Notes: a model not told the origin generated them from the letters alone. A stretch of DNA of 64,000 nucleotides from Schlesneria sp. (GCA_028291515.1 JAQGHU010000019.1:115034-179033); one strand, 5' to 3'. Shown: positions 9,815-21,805, counted from the stretch's first letter. Numbers and translations are program-made.

Positions 9815-10765
9815 CTACTTTCCGCCGCCTAAAGTGCTGCCGAAAAAGTTTGTAATATTATCCGATTCAAGGTTTCGCGTCGCCGTTGTCGGAGTCGATG
9901 TCGTGAACGTGTTCGGGTATTGACTCGCATCAAATGGCAGGCGGTTGGCGGCCACGCCATCAGCGACGAAGGCACCACCAAATCCAAATTGATGATCAAA
10001 ACCTGGTGAGAGAAGCTGGAACGACTTCATCTTCCACGGGGAAGAAGTACTCGCTGTCGCCTGTCGATAAGGCTCACTTAACCCTGGAGCGCCAAATTCG
10101 ATGGGCCGATAACCATCTCCCTCATAGCCGCTGTAATAAGCGTAAGGAGTGGTTTGTCCTGGTAATGGATCCAAGTACTCGGGGAACCCATTGGTGTTGA
10201 GATCTTTCAACCGAGAGACATCGAATTCGTAAATGGATGGGTCACGCTTCACACCTGTGGTTGCAGCCGCAAATGGATAGAGTGGACTCTTGGAGAACCC
10301 GGTGAGTGTAAACACGTCCTTGCCATTCACGACGGACTTGGTCGGCATTCCACCAAGGAAGAAGATCAAACTCTCGGCTGGACTCAGCGTCACGGAGTTA
10401 AAGGCGCTATCACCATTCAAATCGATTTGCCCGGCACTGCCATACGTAAAATCGAACTGGGGCCACATCTGACGGATGGCGGCACGACTGGTGGGGTCAG
10501 TATTCCACCCCGCTGCAGTCTCATACAGTACGATGCGGCTAGGGGGCTGAATTCCGTAGGTAGTCTTGAATGTGGCCACTGCAGATTCGAGCACCGAAAT
10601 CTCGGTCCTCACCTGAGTAATTCTGGCAGTACGCTGCGCTCCGTTGATCGCTGGCAACAGCAACGCAATCAAGATCGCGATCACGACAATCACCGCCAGG
10701 ATTTCGATCATTGTGAAGCCAGCGCGCGGTCTGTTTATCGGGCGGCGAGGGGAGGGTGCGAGCAT
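9815..10765 (-). CDS. gspG: GspG-like pseudopilin
   Basis: A 316-residue protein starting at ATG 10765 with AAGGGA upstream. The signal is PRAG followed by F-T-M-I-E-I-L-A-V-I-V-V-I-A-I-L and then L-L-L-P-A-I, the same helix pattern as planctomycete GspG/DUF1559-type pilins. After the helix the segment QVRTEISVLESAVATFKTTYGIQPP fits the amphipathic helix and following loop of GspG. The middle contains NTNGFPEYLDPLPGQTTPY and a region with FQLLSPGFDHQFG, resembling the YDLYSLGAD-type strand near the end of GspG. It is the first pseudopilin after gspF, as gspG is in type II secretion operons, so it is the best candidate for the main pseudopilus subunit. Confidence 0.75.
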   Translation of the reverse strand: MLAPSPRRPINRPRAGFTMIEILAVIVVIAILIALLLPAINGAQRTARITQVRTEISVLESAVATFKTTYGIQPPSRIVLYETAAGWNTDPTSRAAIRQMWPQFDFTYGSAGQIDLNGDSAFNSVTLSPAESLIFFLGGMPTKSVVNGKDVFTLTGFSKSPLYPFAAATTGVKRDPSIYEFDVSRLKDLNTNGFPEYLDPLPGQTTPYAYYSGYEGDGYRPIEFGAPGLSEPYRQATASTSSPWKMKSFQLLSPGFDHQFGFGGAFVADGVAANRLPFDASQYPNTFTTSTPTTATRNLESDNITNFFGSTLGGGK

Positions 10766-10861
10766 AGTGTCCCTTTCATTTTTTAACTGAACCCAAGGTC
10801 GCCCGGGTTGGATGTGAGCGTTTGATATGAGTTGTGCGAGCTGTTGTGTGAACTGGCGAGA

Positions 10862-10880
10862 CAGAGGGCGGGGCCCTCTG
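10862..10880. repeat. Hairpin between gspF and the first pseudopilin gene
   Basis: A perfect inverted repeat with 8-base arms (CAGAGGGC and GCCCTCTG) and a GGG centre lies in the 132-base spacer between the gspF stop (10898) and the gspG-like start (10765). There is no T-run on either side, so it is not a standard terminator. It may set mRNA stability between the single-copy machine gene and the abundant pseudopilin message. That role is inference only. Confidence 0.4.
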
Positions 10881-10897
10881 CTCGTGCGGTGATCCTG

Positions 10898-12184
<1,287 letters not shown>

Positions 12185-12532
12185 TGTCTGTCTCCGGTCG
12201 ATTACGCGGCGTCGCGGCGAATCCGAACAACAATTTGCCCCACGTCTGCGGACGACGAATCCGTGACGAAGGACTTCCTGGGGACGAGTCCTGGGAAACA
12301 CCTTGAAAAACAGGCAAACGACTGGGACTGATGCTGTGAGCGATGAACCCGATGATTCATCAGTATTAGACTCTACACATCATGTACCAAACGTCGGTGT
12401 TCTTGGGGTGATTCCCTATACATTGGCTAAGGGGCAAGGGCTGAGGGCTAAGTGATGGAGGACAAACAGGATCTTAAGTCGACATCGCTCTCTGTCGCTT
12501 AGCCCTGAGCCCTACACCCTTGGCCAATTCCC
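12185..12532. other. 348-base spacer between gspE and gspF
   Basis: No gene is supported here. The spacer contains the gspF ribosome binding site (GGAG just upstream of 12184) and the inverted repeat at 12424-12526. The AT-richer stretch around 12350-12420 could hold a promoter for gspF, but I see no convincing -35/-10 pair. Confidence 0.5.
12424..12526. repeat. Imperfect long inverted repeat (GGGCTAAG-type)
   Basis: Two 29-base arms, 12424-12452 and 12498-12526, are inverted copies matching at 24 of 29 positions. Each contains GGGCT(G/C)AGGGCTAAG. The 45-base centre is unrelated. The element starts 7 bases after the gspE stop codon and would form a long hairpin in the operon mRNA. It looks like a miniature dispersed element rather than a terminator, since no T-run follows. 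Confidence 0.7.
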
Positions 12533-14233
<1,701 letters not shown>

Positions 14234-14337
14234 GGGAGCGTAATTTCTACAGGGGGCTAATCGATGCTGAGATACTGCATTTCGGACGAATGAGACCTAT
14301 GTGACATCACCGTCGCATCCGTCCCATTATTTCTATT

Positions 14338-15459
14338 TCATTCTTCTTCGCCGTCTTCTTCTTCCTCTTCTTCTTCGTCCAGCAGACCTTTTTTGGCTCG
14401 TGCGATACGGGCCTTCAGTTCGCCGGGTTGATTTGACTTGGTGACAACATCGTCCTCTTCGCAGATCTGGTTCTTCCAGAGGCTGAAGAGGGCGTCGTCG
14501 AGCAACTGCATGCCGAACTTGCGCCCGGTTTGGATAGCCGAGTTAATTCGGAAGGTCTTCGCTTCACGAATCAGGTTTGCGATAGCGGGGGTGACGACCA
14601 GCATTTCGTAGGCAGCGACCACGCCCTTGGGCTTACGTGGCAACAGGGCCTGCGACAGGATGCCGATGATCGCGACCGACAACTGAGTACGAATCTGTTC
14701 TTGTTGACTGGTGGGGAACACGTCGATGATTCGGTCGACTGTACCCTGAGCACCTGTCGTATGCAGCGTTCCGAACACCATGTGGCCGGTTTCGGCGGCA
14801 GTGATCGCGGCAGAAATCGTGGCCAAGTCGCGCATTTCGCCGACCAGGATCACGTCCGGATCCATTCGCAGCGCGCGACGCAATGCTTCGGGGAAGTCGG
14901 GAACGTCGACACCAATCTCGCGCTGATTGATCGTCGACTTCTTGTGCTGATGGTAATACTCGATCGGGTCTTCCAACGTGATAATGTGGTGGTCGACCGT
15001 GTCGTTCAGGTAGTTGATCATACTGGCGAGACTGGTGGTCTTACCGCTACCAGTCGGGCCGGTGACGAGAAACAGTCCTCGCGGGCGATGCAACAGATCC
15101 GTGATGACCGACGGCAGACCCAGTTGTTGAAACGTCAGGAACTCGTTCGGAATTCGTCGCAGTACCATGCCGATGTGACCGCGCTGTTTGAACACAGCCA
15201 CGCGGAAACGAGCCTTGTCGCCGAAGGCAAACCCGAAGTCCGTTCCACCGACTTCTTGAAGTTCCTGTTGATTTCGTTCGGGCGTAATACTCTTCATCAA
15301 CCCGACAGTGTCTTCGGGGGTCAGCGTTTTCGTTTCCAGGCGGACCATGCGACCGCCGACGCGAACCACAGGAGGCTGGCCGGTTGTAATATGCAGATCG
15401 CTCACTTTTTCGCGAACGACTGTCTCGAGCATCTTGTCAATCTGCAGTGCTGCGGCCAT
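14338..15459 (-). CDS. pilT: Twitching-motility retraction ATPase PilT
   Basis: A 373-residue protein of normal PilT length, starting at ATG 15459. It has the PilT N-terminal PAS-like domain (VSDLHITTGQPPVVRVGG), Walker A GPTGSGKTTS near residue 132, Walker B (MDPDVILVGEMRD), the His box (GHMVFGTLHTTGA) and the PilT-specific AIANLIRE motif, a variant of AIRNLIRE that is required for retraction in studied PilT proteins. There is no zinc tetracysteine. The C-terminus is an unusual run of Glu/Asp (LDEEEEEEEDGEEE). PilT depolymerises type IV pili, so its presence inside a secretion-type cluster argues that this apparatus can retract. Confidence 0.95.
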   Translation of the reverse strand: MAAALQIDKMLETVVREKVSDLHITTGQPPVVRVGGRMVRLETKTLTPEDTVGLMKSITPERNQQELQEVGGTDFGFAFGDKARFRVAVFKQRGHIGMVLRRIPNEFLTFQQLGLPSVITDLLHRPRGLFLVTGPTGSGKTTSLASMINYLNDTVDHHIITLEDPIEYYHQHKKSTINQREIGVDVPDFPEALRRALRMDPDVILVGEMRDLATISAAITAAETGHMVFGTLHTTGAQGTVDRIIDVFPTSQQEQIRTQLSVAIIGILSQALLPRKPKGVVAAYEMLVVTPAIANLIREAKTFRINSAIQTGRKFGMQLLDDALFSLWKNQICEEDDVVTKSNQPGELKARIARAKKGLLDEEEEEEEDGEEE

Positions 15460-15884
15460 TACTCACCGTACGGTTCGAATTGGAAGCGAGAAACAAGTTG
15501 TCGGAAGCAGCACACGAATGGACGAAATAGCCCGCTGTCTGATTGGCACCGGGATTATTCCGCGATTCGGCATGCGGCTCAAATTGTGGTCACAATGATT
15601 CTGGAATCTGAAGCGTCAATGAATTTGAATTCGTTAATACGTTGAAGCATGCGCCCCCAATCGCTATCGCAGGCTGACCAGCCATCTAAGACATGTTGTC
15701 TATTTGACTCTCGCTCGATTAGAACAAACGACTTCCATTGAACATTTAGACGGCGAACTCCGCACCATTTCGCCACCGAGAGTCGCTCAACCCGGTCGAA
15801 CCCACCGCCCGGAGATGTCGCACTTCGGATATCCGATATGACCGACGGTGTGGACCATGGTAACGGTCGCAACGACCCCACCAA
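15460..15884. other. 425-base spacer between the first gspE and pilT
   Basis: No gene is supported. A TTG-started 101-codon frame spans it on the minus strand, but it has no ribosome binding site and a composition unlike its neighbours. The gap suggests that pilT may have its own promoter. A TTGACG hexamer occurs on the minus strand near 15617, without a good -10 partner. Confidence 0.4.
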
Positions 15885-17579
15885 TCAGTGGCCCCCTTTG
15901 TCCAGTTTGTAAACCTCCATCAGTGTCGTTTTTCCCGCAAGTGCTTTTGTCAATGCATCTTCCACAAGTGTCTTCATCCCGAACAGGCGGGCTTGGCGAC
16001 GGATTGCCTGAGCAGGTTCGCTCTTAAATGTCATCTCGCGCAGAGCCGAGTTCATGCTCATCAATTCGAACGTCGCAATGCGGCCGCGATAACCGGTATG
16101 TTGGCAATGATTGCACCCCTTGCCGCGCATGAACTTGGCGTTCGCCATCTGCTCGGCCGAGATTTCGAAGTGCTGAGTTTCGCTCGAATCGGGATCGTAT
16201 TCCTCCTTGCATTTTGAGCAAGGAACGCGGACCAAACGCTGAGCCAGGATGGCCATAATACTGCTTGCGACGAGAAACGGCTCGACGCCCATGTCGATCA
16301 GACGTGTAATAGAACTGGGCGCATCGTTCGTGTGCAGTGTACTGAAGACCAAGTGTCCAGTCAAAGAAGCTTGAATAGCCATCTCGGCCGTTTCCGCGTC
16401 GCGGATTTCGCCGACAAGGATCACATTCGGAGCTTGTCGCAACATTGCTCGGATGATGCGTTGGAAGTTTAAGCCGATGTCATGTTTCACCTCGACCTGA
16501 TTGATCCCTGGCAGGTAGTACTCCACCGGATCTTCGGCCGTGATGATCTTCTTGTCGGGGCGGTTCAGTTCGCCGAGCGCACTATATAAGGTGGTCGTTT
16601 TCCCCGACCCCGTGGGGCCGGTGACCAGAAAAATTCCATTCGGGCGACGAATGATCGTTTGGAACCGACGGTAGTTTTCTTCGCCGAAACCAAGGTTACG
16701 GATCCCGACCTTGATGTTGTCGCGGTCCAAGATTCGCAAAACGACCGCCTGGCCGAACTTGGTCGGCAGGATGCTGACGCGCAAGTCAAAATCTTTGCCA
16801 CCCGTGCGGGTCTTGATTCGACCATCCTGAGGTCGCCGTTTTTCGGCGATGTCCATCCGCGCCATAATTTTTAGACGGGATGTCAGAGCCGCCAACAATC
16901 GCTTCGGCGGGCTGTCGCGTTCAATTAAGACGCCGTCGATGCGATAGCGCACCCGGATTCTGTCCTCAAACGGTTCAATATGGATATCGCTTGCCCTCAT
17001 ATTGACGGCTTCTGAGATAATCAAATTGACGAGACGAACAACGGGAGCACTTTCTTCGGCCTCTTGCTGCTTGCTGGAAATCGTCTCCGTTTCCGTAAAG
17101 TCAATCGCTGTCTCGGTAAACTCCATCAGCATTGAATCGACGGACTCGGTTTCCGAGCCCCCGTAATGCCGATTGATAGAGGTTTGGATTGATTCTTTGC
17201 TCGCCCCGACCGGTTCGATCTCGCGATTCGTCATGAATCGGAGTTTGTCGATGACATCGAGGTCCATCGCGTTGCTCATCGCGACTCGCAGGCGTTCGTC
17301 GACCATGGCGAGGGGGATCACGATGTTTTCGCGGGCGACCGATTCTGGGATCAGTGCGATCACGCTTTGTGGAATTTCCATCGCCGCGATGTCGACCACA
17401 TCGTAGCCGTATTCCGTCGCCCGCATCTGCGACATCTCGGCATCGGAAATATAGCCCAGCCGCACCAACGAGTCTTCGACGGTGATCCCCAGACTCGACG
17501 CCAGATCCTCGGCTTCACCCAATTGGTCCTTGCTGATCACCCCTTCGCGAATCAGTTTTTTCAGGTAATCTTCAGCCAT
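15885..17579 (-). CDS. gspE: GspE/PilB-type assembly ATPase (first copy)
   Basis: A 564-residue ATPase starting at ATG 17579. It has an N-terminal MshEN-like domain (residues about 1-145), an Arg-rich linker, and the catalytic core with Walker A GPTGSGKTTT near residue 319, Walker B (APNVILVGEIRD) and the His box GHLVFSTLHTNDAPSS. A tetracysteine site CSKC ... CNHC follows around residues 455-500. It is the same family and domain order as the ATPase at 12533-14233 but clearly diverged from it, for example MLRQAPNV instead of ILRHDPDT before Walker B. Two assembly ATPases plus PilT in one cluster suggest either two related machines or stage-specific motors. It follows hflX by 17 bases. Confidence 0.93.
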   Translation of the reverse strand: MAEDYLKKLIREGVISKDQLGEAEDLASSLGITVEDSLVRLGYISDAEMSQMRATEYGYDVVDIAAMEIPQSVIALIPESVARENIVIPLAMVDERLRVAMSNAMDLDVIDKLRFMTNREIEPVGASKESIQTSINRHYGGSETESVDSMLMEFTETAIDFTETETISSKQQEAEESAPVVRLVNLIISEAVNMRASDIHIEPFEDRIRVRYRIDGVLIERDSPPKRLLAALTSRLKIMARMDIAEKRRPQDGRIKTRTGGKDFDLRVSILPTKFGQAVVLRILDRDNIKVGIRNLGFGEENYRRFQTIIRRPNGIFLVTGPTGSGKTTTLYSALGELNRPDKKIITAEDPVEYYLPGINQVEVKHDIGLNFQRIIRAMLRQAPNVILVGEIRDAETAEMAIQASLTGHLVFSTLHTNDAPSSITRLIDMGVEPFLVASSIMAILAQRLVRVPCSKCKEEYDPDSSETQHFEISAEQMANAKFMRGKGCNHCQHTGYRGRIATFELMSMNSALREMTFKSEPAQAIRRQARLFGMKTLVEDALTKALAGKTTLMEVYKLDKGGH

Positions 17580-17596
17580 GGTGCGTTCCTCGATTT

Positions 17597-18967
17597 TCAG
17601 TTGTCGTCAACCGGCGGAGGTGAATTTGAAATTGTGGGGAAGTCTGCCGCGGCACTAGAAGGGGAATCTGCCGGAGCGCGAATTGTTATCTTCGAGATGC
17701 CCGTCTCCGATTGCAATCGTGGCAGCCAGTTGCGGGAGACTCGGCACTTCAAAATCACGTCGGAATCGACGTAAGTGCGCTCCTGGACGTTGGCATGCTC
17801 GGCCAGAAACGCCAGCAGCTTGCCATTACCCGCTGATGTCTCCAAGTCGACTTCGACGAACCCATCCGATAACAATTCCGAAGCGAGTTCGCCCAATCTT
17901 GCCAAACCGGTGCCATCGCGAGCGCTCACAGTGACCGAATGGCTGTATTTCGCCCGCAGGATGTCGACCACGCCGCGATCCTGAACCGCGTCGATTTTGT
18001 TCAGCACCAGAATCGAATTCTTGATTTCGATCCCAATTTCGCCCAGCACCTCTTCAACCGTCGCCGCCTGTTGTTCTGCTTCAGGATTCGACGCATCGAC
18101 GACATGGAGCAACAGATCGGCCTGACGAGCCTCTTCCAGGGTCGACTTGAACGAGGCAACCAATTGGTGCGGTAAATCCCGCACAAATCCGACGGTATCG
18201 CTAAGCAGTACCGATCCCCAATTCGGAATCGTCCACTTGCGAGTACGGGTATCCAGAGTCGCGAATAGTTGATCCGCAACGTAGACAGACGCCCCAGTCA
18301 GGGCGTTCATCAGCGTACTTTTACCGGCATTCGTATAGCCGACGACCGAAACGAGCGCGTGAGATTCTCGTTGACCCACCATCCGCTCGCGTCGCTGTTC
18401 GACTTCTTTTAGCTTGACCTGCAGTTCCGTAATTCGCTGATCGATCAGCCGGCGGTCGGTTTCGATCTGCTTTTCACCGGGGCCACGGCTGGCACCGATC
18501 CCCCCGTCGATTCGTTCCAGGTGAGTCCACATTCGCTTCAAGCGCGTGCGGGTGTACTGCAATTGAGCGAGTTCGACCTGCAGCTTCGCTTCGCGCGTCC
18601 GGGCATGCGTCGCAAAGATGTCCAAGATCAATTCGCTACGATCGACGATGATTCGATCGAGTTCCTGCTCCAGATTTCGGCCCTGGGATGGGCTGAGGTT
18701 ATTGTCGAAGATCACCAGTTCGGCGTCGGTCGCATCGACGAGTTCTCGCAGTTCTTCGATTTTTCCCTTACCCAGGCAGGTTGCGGGATGCGGTCGCTCG
18801 CGATTTTGGACGAGCGTGCCGACGACGCGAACTCCGGCGGTCTTTACCAGGCCCTTCAATTCGTCCAGGGCATGTTCGCGGCCAAGATTGCGGGAGGGAT
18901 CAGGAACAGAAACCAGAATGGCGGTTCGACTCTGAGTCTTTAGATTGTCGCGGATCGGGTCGGCCAA
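17597..18967 (-). CDS. hflX: Ribosome-associated GTPase HflX
   Basis: A 456-residue protein with the full HflX layout. The N-terminal HflX domain (residues about 15-120) contains GKGKIEELRELV and IFDNNLSPSQGRNLE. A coiled-coil linker carries the signature RIDGGIGASRGPGEKQIETD, and the G domain has Walker A GYTNAGKST near residue 207, DTVGF as G3 and NKID as G4. HflX splits stalled or stress-affected 70S ribosomes. The start is uncertain: no ATG lies at a sensible place, and the TTG at 18967 lacks a clear ribosome binding site. It stands 17 bases before the first gspE gene and may share its transcript, though the functions are unrelated. Confidence 0.93.
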   Translation of the reverse strand: MADPIRDNLKTQSRTAILVSVPDPSRNLGREHALDELKGLVKTAGVRVVGTLVQNRERPHPATCLGKGKIEELRELVDATDAELVIFDNNLSPSQGRNLEQELDRIIVDRSELILDIFATHARTREAKLQVELAQLQYTRTRLKRMWTHLERIDGGIGASRGPGEKQIETDRRLIDQRITELQVKLKEVEQRRERMVGQRESHALVSVVGYTNAGKSTLMNALTGASVYVADQLFATLDTRTRKWTIPNWGSVLLSDTVGFVRDLPHQLVASFKSTLEEARQADLLLHVVDASNPEAEQQAATVEEVLGEIGIEIKNSILVLNKIDAVQDRGVVDILRAKYSHSVTVSARDGTGLARLGELASELLSDGFVEVDLETSAGNGKLLAFLAEHANVQERTYVDSDVILKCRVSRNWLPRLQSETGISKITIRAPADSPSSAAADFPTISNSPPPVDDN

Positions 18968-19450
18968 AGGGAGCAGCTTTCGACAGAGAATTGTGTACGT
19001 GCAAGATGAAGTGTAGGGCGCGACGAGTCAAATAGAAAATCACCCCTGTTCGGAAGACGCGGGCGAGTTCCGCGAGGTTCGGGCGCTCTCGCGCAGGGGA
19101 ACCGGTGGGAAACGGAGATTGAACCACGGAATACACTGAAGGCACGGAAAGAAGAGGGAAGAAAAAGAAGAGATTGCAACACGGAGGCACAGAGGTCACG
19201 GAGGAAGAAGAAGGAACAGGCGAGAGAATACGGGAGAGAGCCGCGATCGGTTTTTCCTCAATTTTCATTTTGCAATTTGCACTGATCAATTTGCAATATT
19301 CCCGGCAGTTCTTCCGATATACAATAAGACGCACCTCGAACGCCCGGTGTCGGCCTTGATGGGCGCGAGGCGATTTTGCTTGGTTCGCGAAGTTTCGATC
19401 AGGTCTGATCGGGCGCGGCTGCAGAGTCGAAAGTATCCGACATACGATGG
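18968..19450. other. 483-base spacer between divergent hflX and NTase-HD genes
   Basis: No coding region is supported. It holds one copy of the 'ACCACGGAATACACTGAA' repeat family (19119-19210) and an AT-rich stretch (19255-19325) that is the best place for promoters of the two divergent genes. No consensus promoter is clear enough to call. Confidence 0.5.
19119..19210. repeat. Dispersed repeat, family A (copy 1)
   Basis: The stretch contains GAACCACGGAATACACTGAA, a purine-rich middle, and CACGGAGGCACAGAGGTCAC. The same words, as reverse complements, recur at 53614-53750 and 56661-56770. Such 'household' repeats are non-coding and lie only between genes here. Confidence 0.7.
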
Positions 19451-20554
19451 ATGAGCGATGAAAAGCTGAGACGTGGGATTATTGTTGAGGCGGCTCGCAT
19501 GATGTACTCGAGGCGCGAGTCCGAGTACTACCGAGCCAAGATGAAGGCCGCCAAGCGGCTGTGCCAGGGGTGGGTGAAGCCTTCCGACTTACCGAGTAAC
19601 GCTGAGATCCGCGACGAGATCCAGCGGATGGCGAATCTGTTCGAAGGGCATTCCCGCTTCGATCGATTGCGAGAAATGCGCGTCGAAGCGCTGCGAGTCA
19701 TGCGGATCGTGTCGCATTGTCGACCGAAGGTGATCGGCAGCGTCTTCACGGGTCATATCCGGCAAGGGTCGGACATCGACATTCATGTCTTCGCCTCCAG
19801 TGTCGAAGCGGTCACTGGCTGCCTGGACGATGAGGGGATGGACTATGATGTCGAACACAAGCACGTGCGCAAGCATGGCGAAGAACGCACGTTCACTCAT
19901 ATTCACATTCGAGACCGATTCCCGATTGAATTGACGTTGTATCCAACGGATAAGTTGAGCTTCGTCTTTAAGAGTTCAATCACGGGCAAGGCGATGGAAC
20001 GTGCGTCGCTGGCTGAGTTCGAAGCGTTCTTGAAGACTGAGTACCCTGACGCCGATCTGGAGAGTGAAGTGGCCGCGGCGGAAGCGGCTGTGGATCGCTT
20101 CCAGGTCTACCGGGCATTGCTGATTCCCCTCGAAACGGTCATGCAGGATCCGTACTACCATCCTGAAGGGGATGTACTGTACCACTTGTTGCAGACATAT
20201 GTCCTCGCACAGATTGAACTCCCTTACGACGAAGAGTTTCAATTGGCGGCTCTCCTGCATGATGTGGGCAAGGGCCTGGACGCCAGTAATCACGTCGAGG
20301 CGGGACTGGAAGCCCTTGAAGGGCAGATCACTCCACGAACGGCGTGGTTCATCGAGCATCACATGGAAGTGCATCAGATTCGCAACCGAACGATCGGCCA
20401 TCGGGCTCATCACCGCCTGATGGAATCACCGGACTTCGACGAGTTGATGCTACTTGGCGAGTGCGACCGCAAGGGTCGGCTCTGCGGAGCACCGGTCCCG
20501 GAACTCGACGATGCGCTCGATGAGTTACGAGAATTGTCACGAATGTATGGCTAG
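19451..20554 (+). CDS. Nucleotidyltransferase-HD domain protein
   Basis: A 367-residue protein. After a basic helical N-terminus (about 90 residues) comes a minimal nucleotidyltransferase motif, GSVFTGHIRQGSDIDIHVF: the G-S pair and the DxD metal-binding carboxylates of the pol-beta superfamily. The C-terminal half has an HD phosphohydrolase domain, HPEGDVLYHLLQT ... LLHDVGKG, with later His residues (EAGLEALE, EHHMEVHQ). The layout resembles bacterial CCA-adding/poly(A) polymerase-like proteins with a C-terminal HD domain, but the domain spacing and the N-terminal helices differ, so I do not assign tRNA as substrate. It begins at ATG 19451 and has no operon partner. Confidence 0.8.
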   Translation: MSDEKLRRGIIVEAARMMYSRRESEYYRAKMKAAKRLCQGWVKPSDLPSNAEIRDEIQRMANLFEGHSRFDRLREMRVEALRVMRIVSHCRPKVIGSVFTGHIRQGSDIDIHVFASSVEAVTGCLDDEGMDYDVEHKHVRKHGEERTFTHIHIRDRFPIELTLYPTDKLSFVFKSSITGKAMERASLAEFEAFLKTEYPDADLESEVAAAEAAVDRFQVYRALLIPLETVMQDPYYHPEGDVLYHLLQTYVLAQIELPYDEEFQLAALLHDVGKGLDASNHVEAGLEALEGQITPRTAWFIEHHMEVHQIRNRTIGHRAHHRLMESPDFDELMLLGECDRKGRLCGAPVPELDDALDELRELSRMYG

Positions 20555-20982
20555 TAGCATCGCGCGTGCTCATCGTTAACTCCGGTGAGCCCCGCTGCGT
20601 CAGCACGCAGATAGCTTCGTTCGCTCCGATTGCGCGACAAGAAGAAGACGGTTCTCACGCGGAGACGCGAAGTCGCGGAGAGAACAGGGCGACGAAGGCA
20701 ATGAATCTGGCTTCGTCTATTCGTCGGTTGGTACCGGTAGCAAGCGAGTTCAACGCAAAGTCGCAAAGGCGCGAAGACGCAAAGGAAGAACCCGACAAAT
20801 CAAAATGTCTGTGTCCCCTATTCCTCTTTGCGACTTTGCGTTGAGAACCCGCCACTCCCCACTTGCGGGCCGAAGGGTCGCGTTGCTTGACGAGAGTCAC
20901 GGGCAAGTCGTATAGCAATGGCAACAATTGTTCACGTCTCATCATCTCTCTTGATCCAGTCTCGTTCTGACAGGAAGACGCG
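20555..20982. other. 428-base spacer carrying repeat elements
   Basis: No gene is supported. Two repeat elements occupy 20651-20845. The first 90 bases include a short hairpin (GCTGCGT ... ACGCAG, near 20590-20610) that could end transcription of the upstream gene. The ribosome binding site of the next gene (GGAAG) lies at the right end. Confidence 0.5.
20651..20845. repeat. Dispersed repeats, family B (copy 1) with a nested inverted repeat
   Basis: The left part (20652-20684) contains TCTCACGCGGAGACGCGAAG and is nearly identical to both arms of the element at 55626-55748. The right part (20750-20844) has arms AACGCAAAGTCGCAAAG and CTTTGCGACTTTGCGTT, which are inverted copies. Both parts share the 'GCAAAG/GCGAAG' wording seen in the family A repeats but are distinct. 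Confidence 0.7.
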
Positions 20983-21735
20983 ATGTCGCAACCGTACTTC
21001 GATTCCGATCTGGATCAACCCGAGCAAGCTCTGGATTGCTTCCGTTCATTTCAATTCATCACCGAAAGTCCGAAATGGATGATGAACGTGTTGTGCGTGT
21101 CGATTTGCCAGATGATTCCGCTGATCGGTCCGCTGGCCGTGCTGGGCTATCAGTTTGAACTGGCCGAGTCGCTGTTACGGCGACCCGATGATGACGGGTA
21201 CCTCGACTTCGACTTCAACAAATTCGTCGATTACATGAAGCGAGGGTTGTGGCCGTTTCTGACAGCGTTGATTGCTGGCATCGTCATCGGCATCCCAATT
21301 ATGATCATGGTGTTAGGTTTGGTGTTCGGAGGTGCCATGATCGCGCAGGCGAATCGCGACGCGGGAGATGTGATTGGTATCGCGCTGATGTGCGGCATGG
21401 TGTTGCTGTACTTCGTCCTGCTGATCGGTGCCAATATGGTAATGATCCCACTGATGATTCGAGCGGGTTACTGCCAGGACTTGGGCCAGGCTCTTGATTA
21501 TCACTTTGTCAAAAGCTTCGTGCAGTTGATGTGGAAAGAGATCATCATCACGAATCTGTTCTTGATGGTCGCTTCGATCCCGCTGATGTTGATCGGGCTG
21601 TTGATGTGCTTTGTTGGGATCTATCTGATGGTCGGCGTGATTATGCTGGCGCAGGCCCATTTGATTGACTATCAACTGTATGCGATCTATCTGTCGCGCG
21701 GTGGCGAGCCGATTCCGATGAAGACGGTTGCCTAG
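20983..21735 (+). CDS. DUF4013-type integral membrane protein
   Basis: A 250-residue protein with a short soluble N-terminus and about five to six hydrophobic segments (residues 33-60, 85-120, 128-155, 180-215 and onward). The opening ESPKWMMNVLCVSICQMIPLIGPLAVLGYQFELAE region and the later GYCQDLGQALDY...FVKSFVQLMWKEII match the DUF4013 family of bacterial membrane proteins, whose function is unknown. The start ATG 20983 has GGAAG upstream. No obvious partner gene: the next gene is on the opposite strand. Confidence 0.75.
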   Translation: MSQPYFDSDLDQPEQALDCFRSFQFITESPKWMMNVLCVSICQMIPLIGPLAVLGYQFELAESLLRRPDDDGYLDFDFNKFVDYMKRGLWPFLTALIAGIVIGIPIMIMVLGLVFGGAMIAQANRDAGDVIGIALMCGMVLLYFVLLIGANMVMIPLMIRAGYCQDLGQALDYHFVKSFVQLMWKEIIITNLFLMVASIPLMLIGLLMCFVGIYLMVGVIMLAQAHLIDYQLYAIYLSRGGEPIPMKTVA

Positions 21736-21805
21736 AAAGTCATTGCGGCTTCGGAAGCGCGGTAAGCAACGTTGTTCGGTGGCCGCCCGCTCAGAGTAGC
21801 GCGGT

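Noticed and set aside
14530..15645. 371-codon open frame on the plus strand, antisense to pilT
   Set aside because: It lies opposite an intact pilT gene with full motifs and follows its codon bias in mirror image. It has no signal of its own.
15579..15884. 101-codon TTG-started frame filling the gspE-pilT spacer
   Set aside because: No ribosome binding site, and a composition rich in Trp and Arg unlike the neighbouring proteins. The spacer is better read as non-coding.
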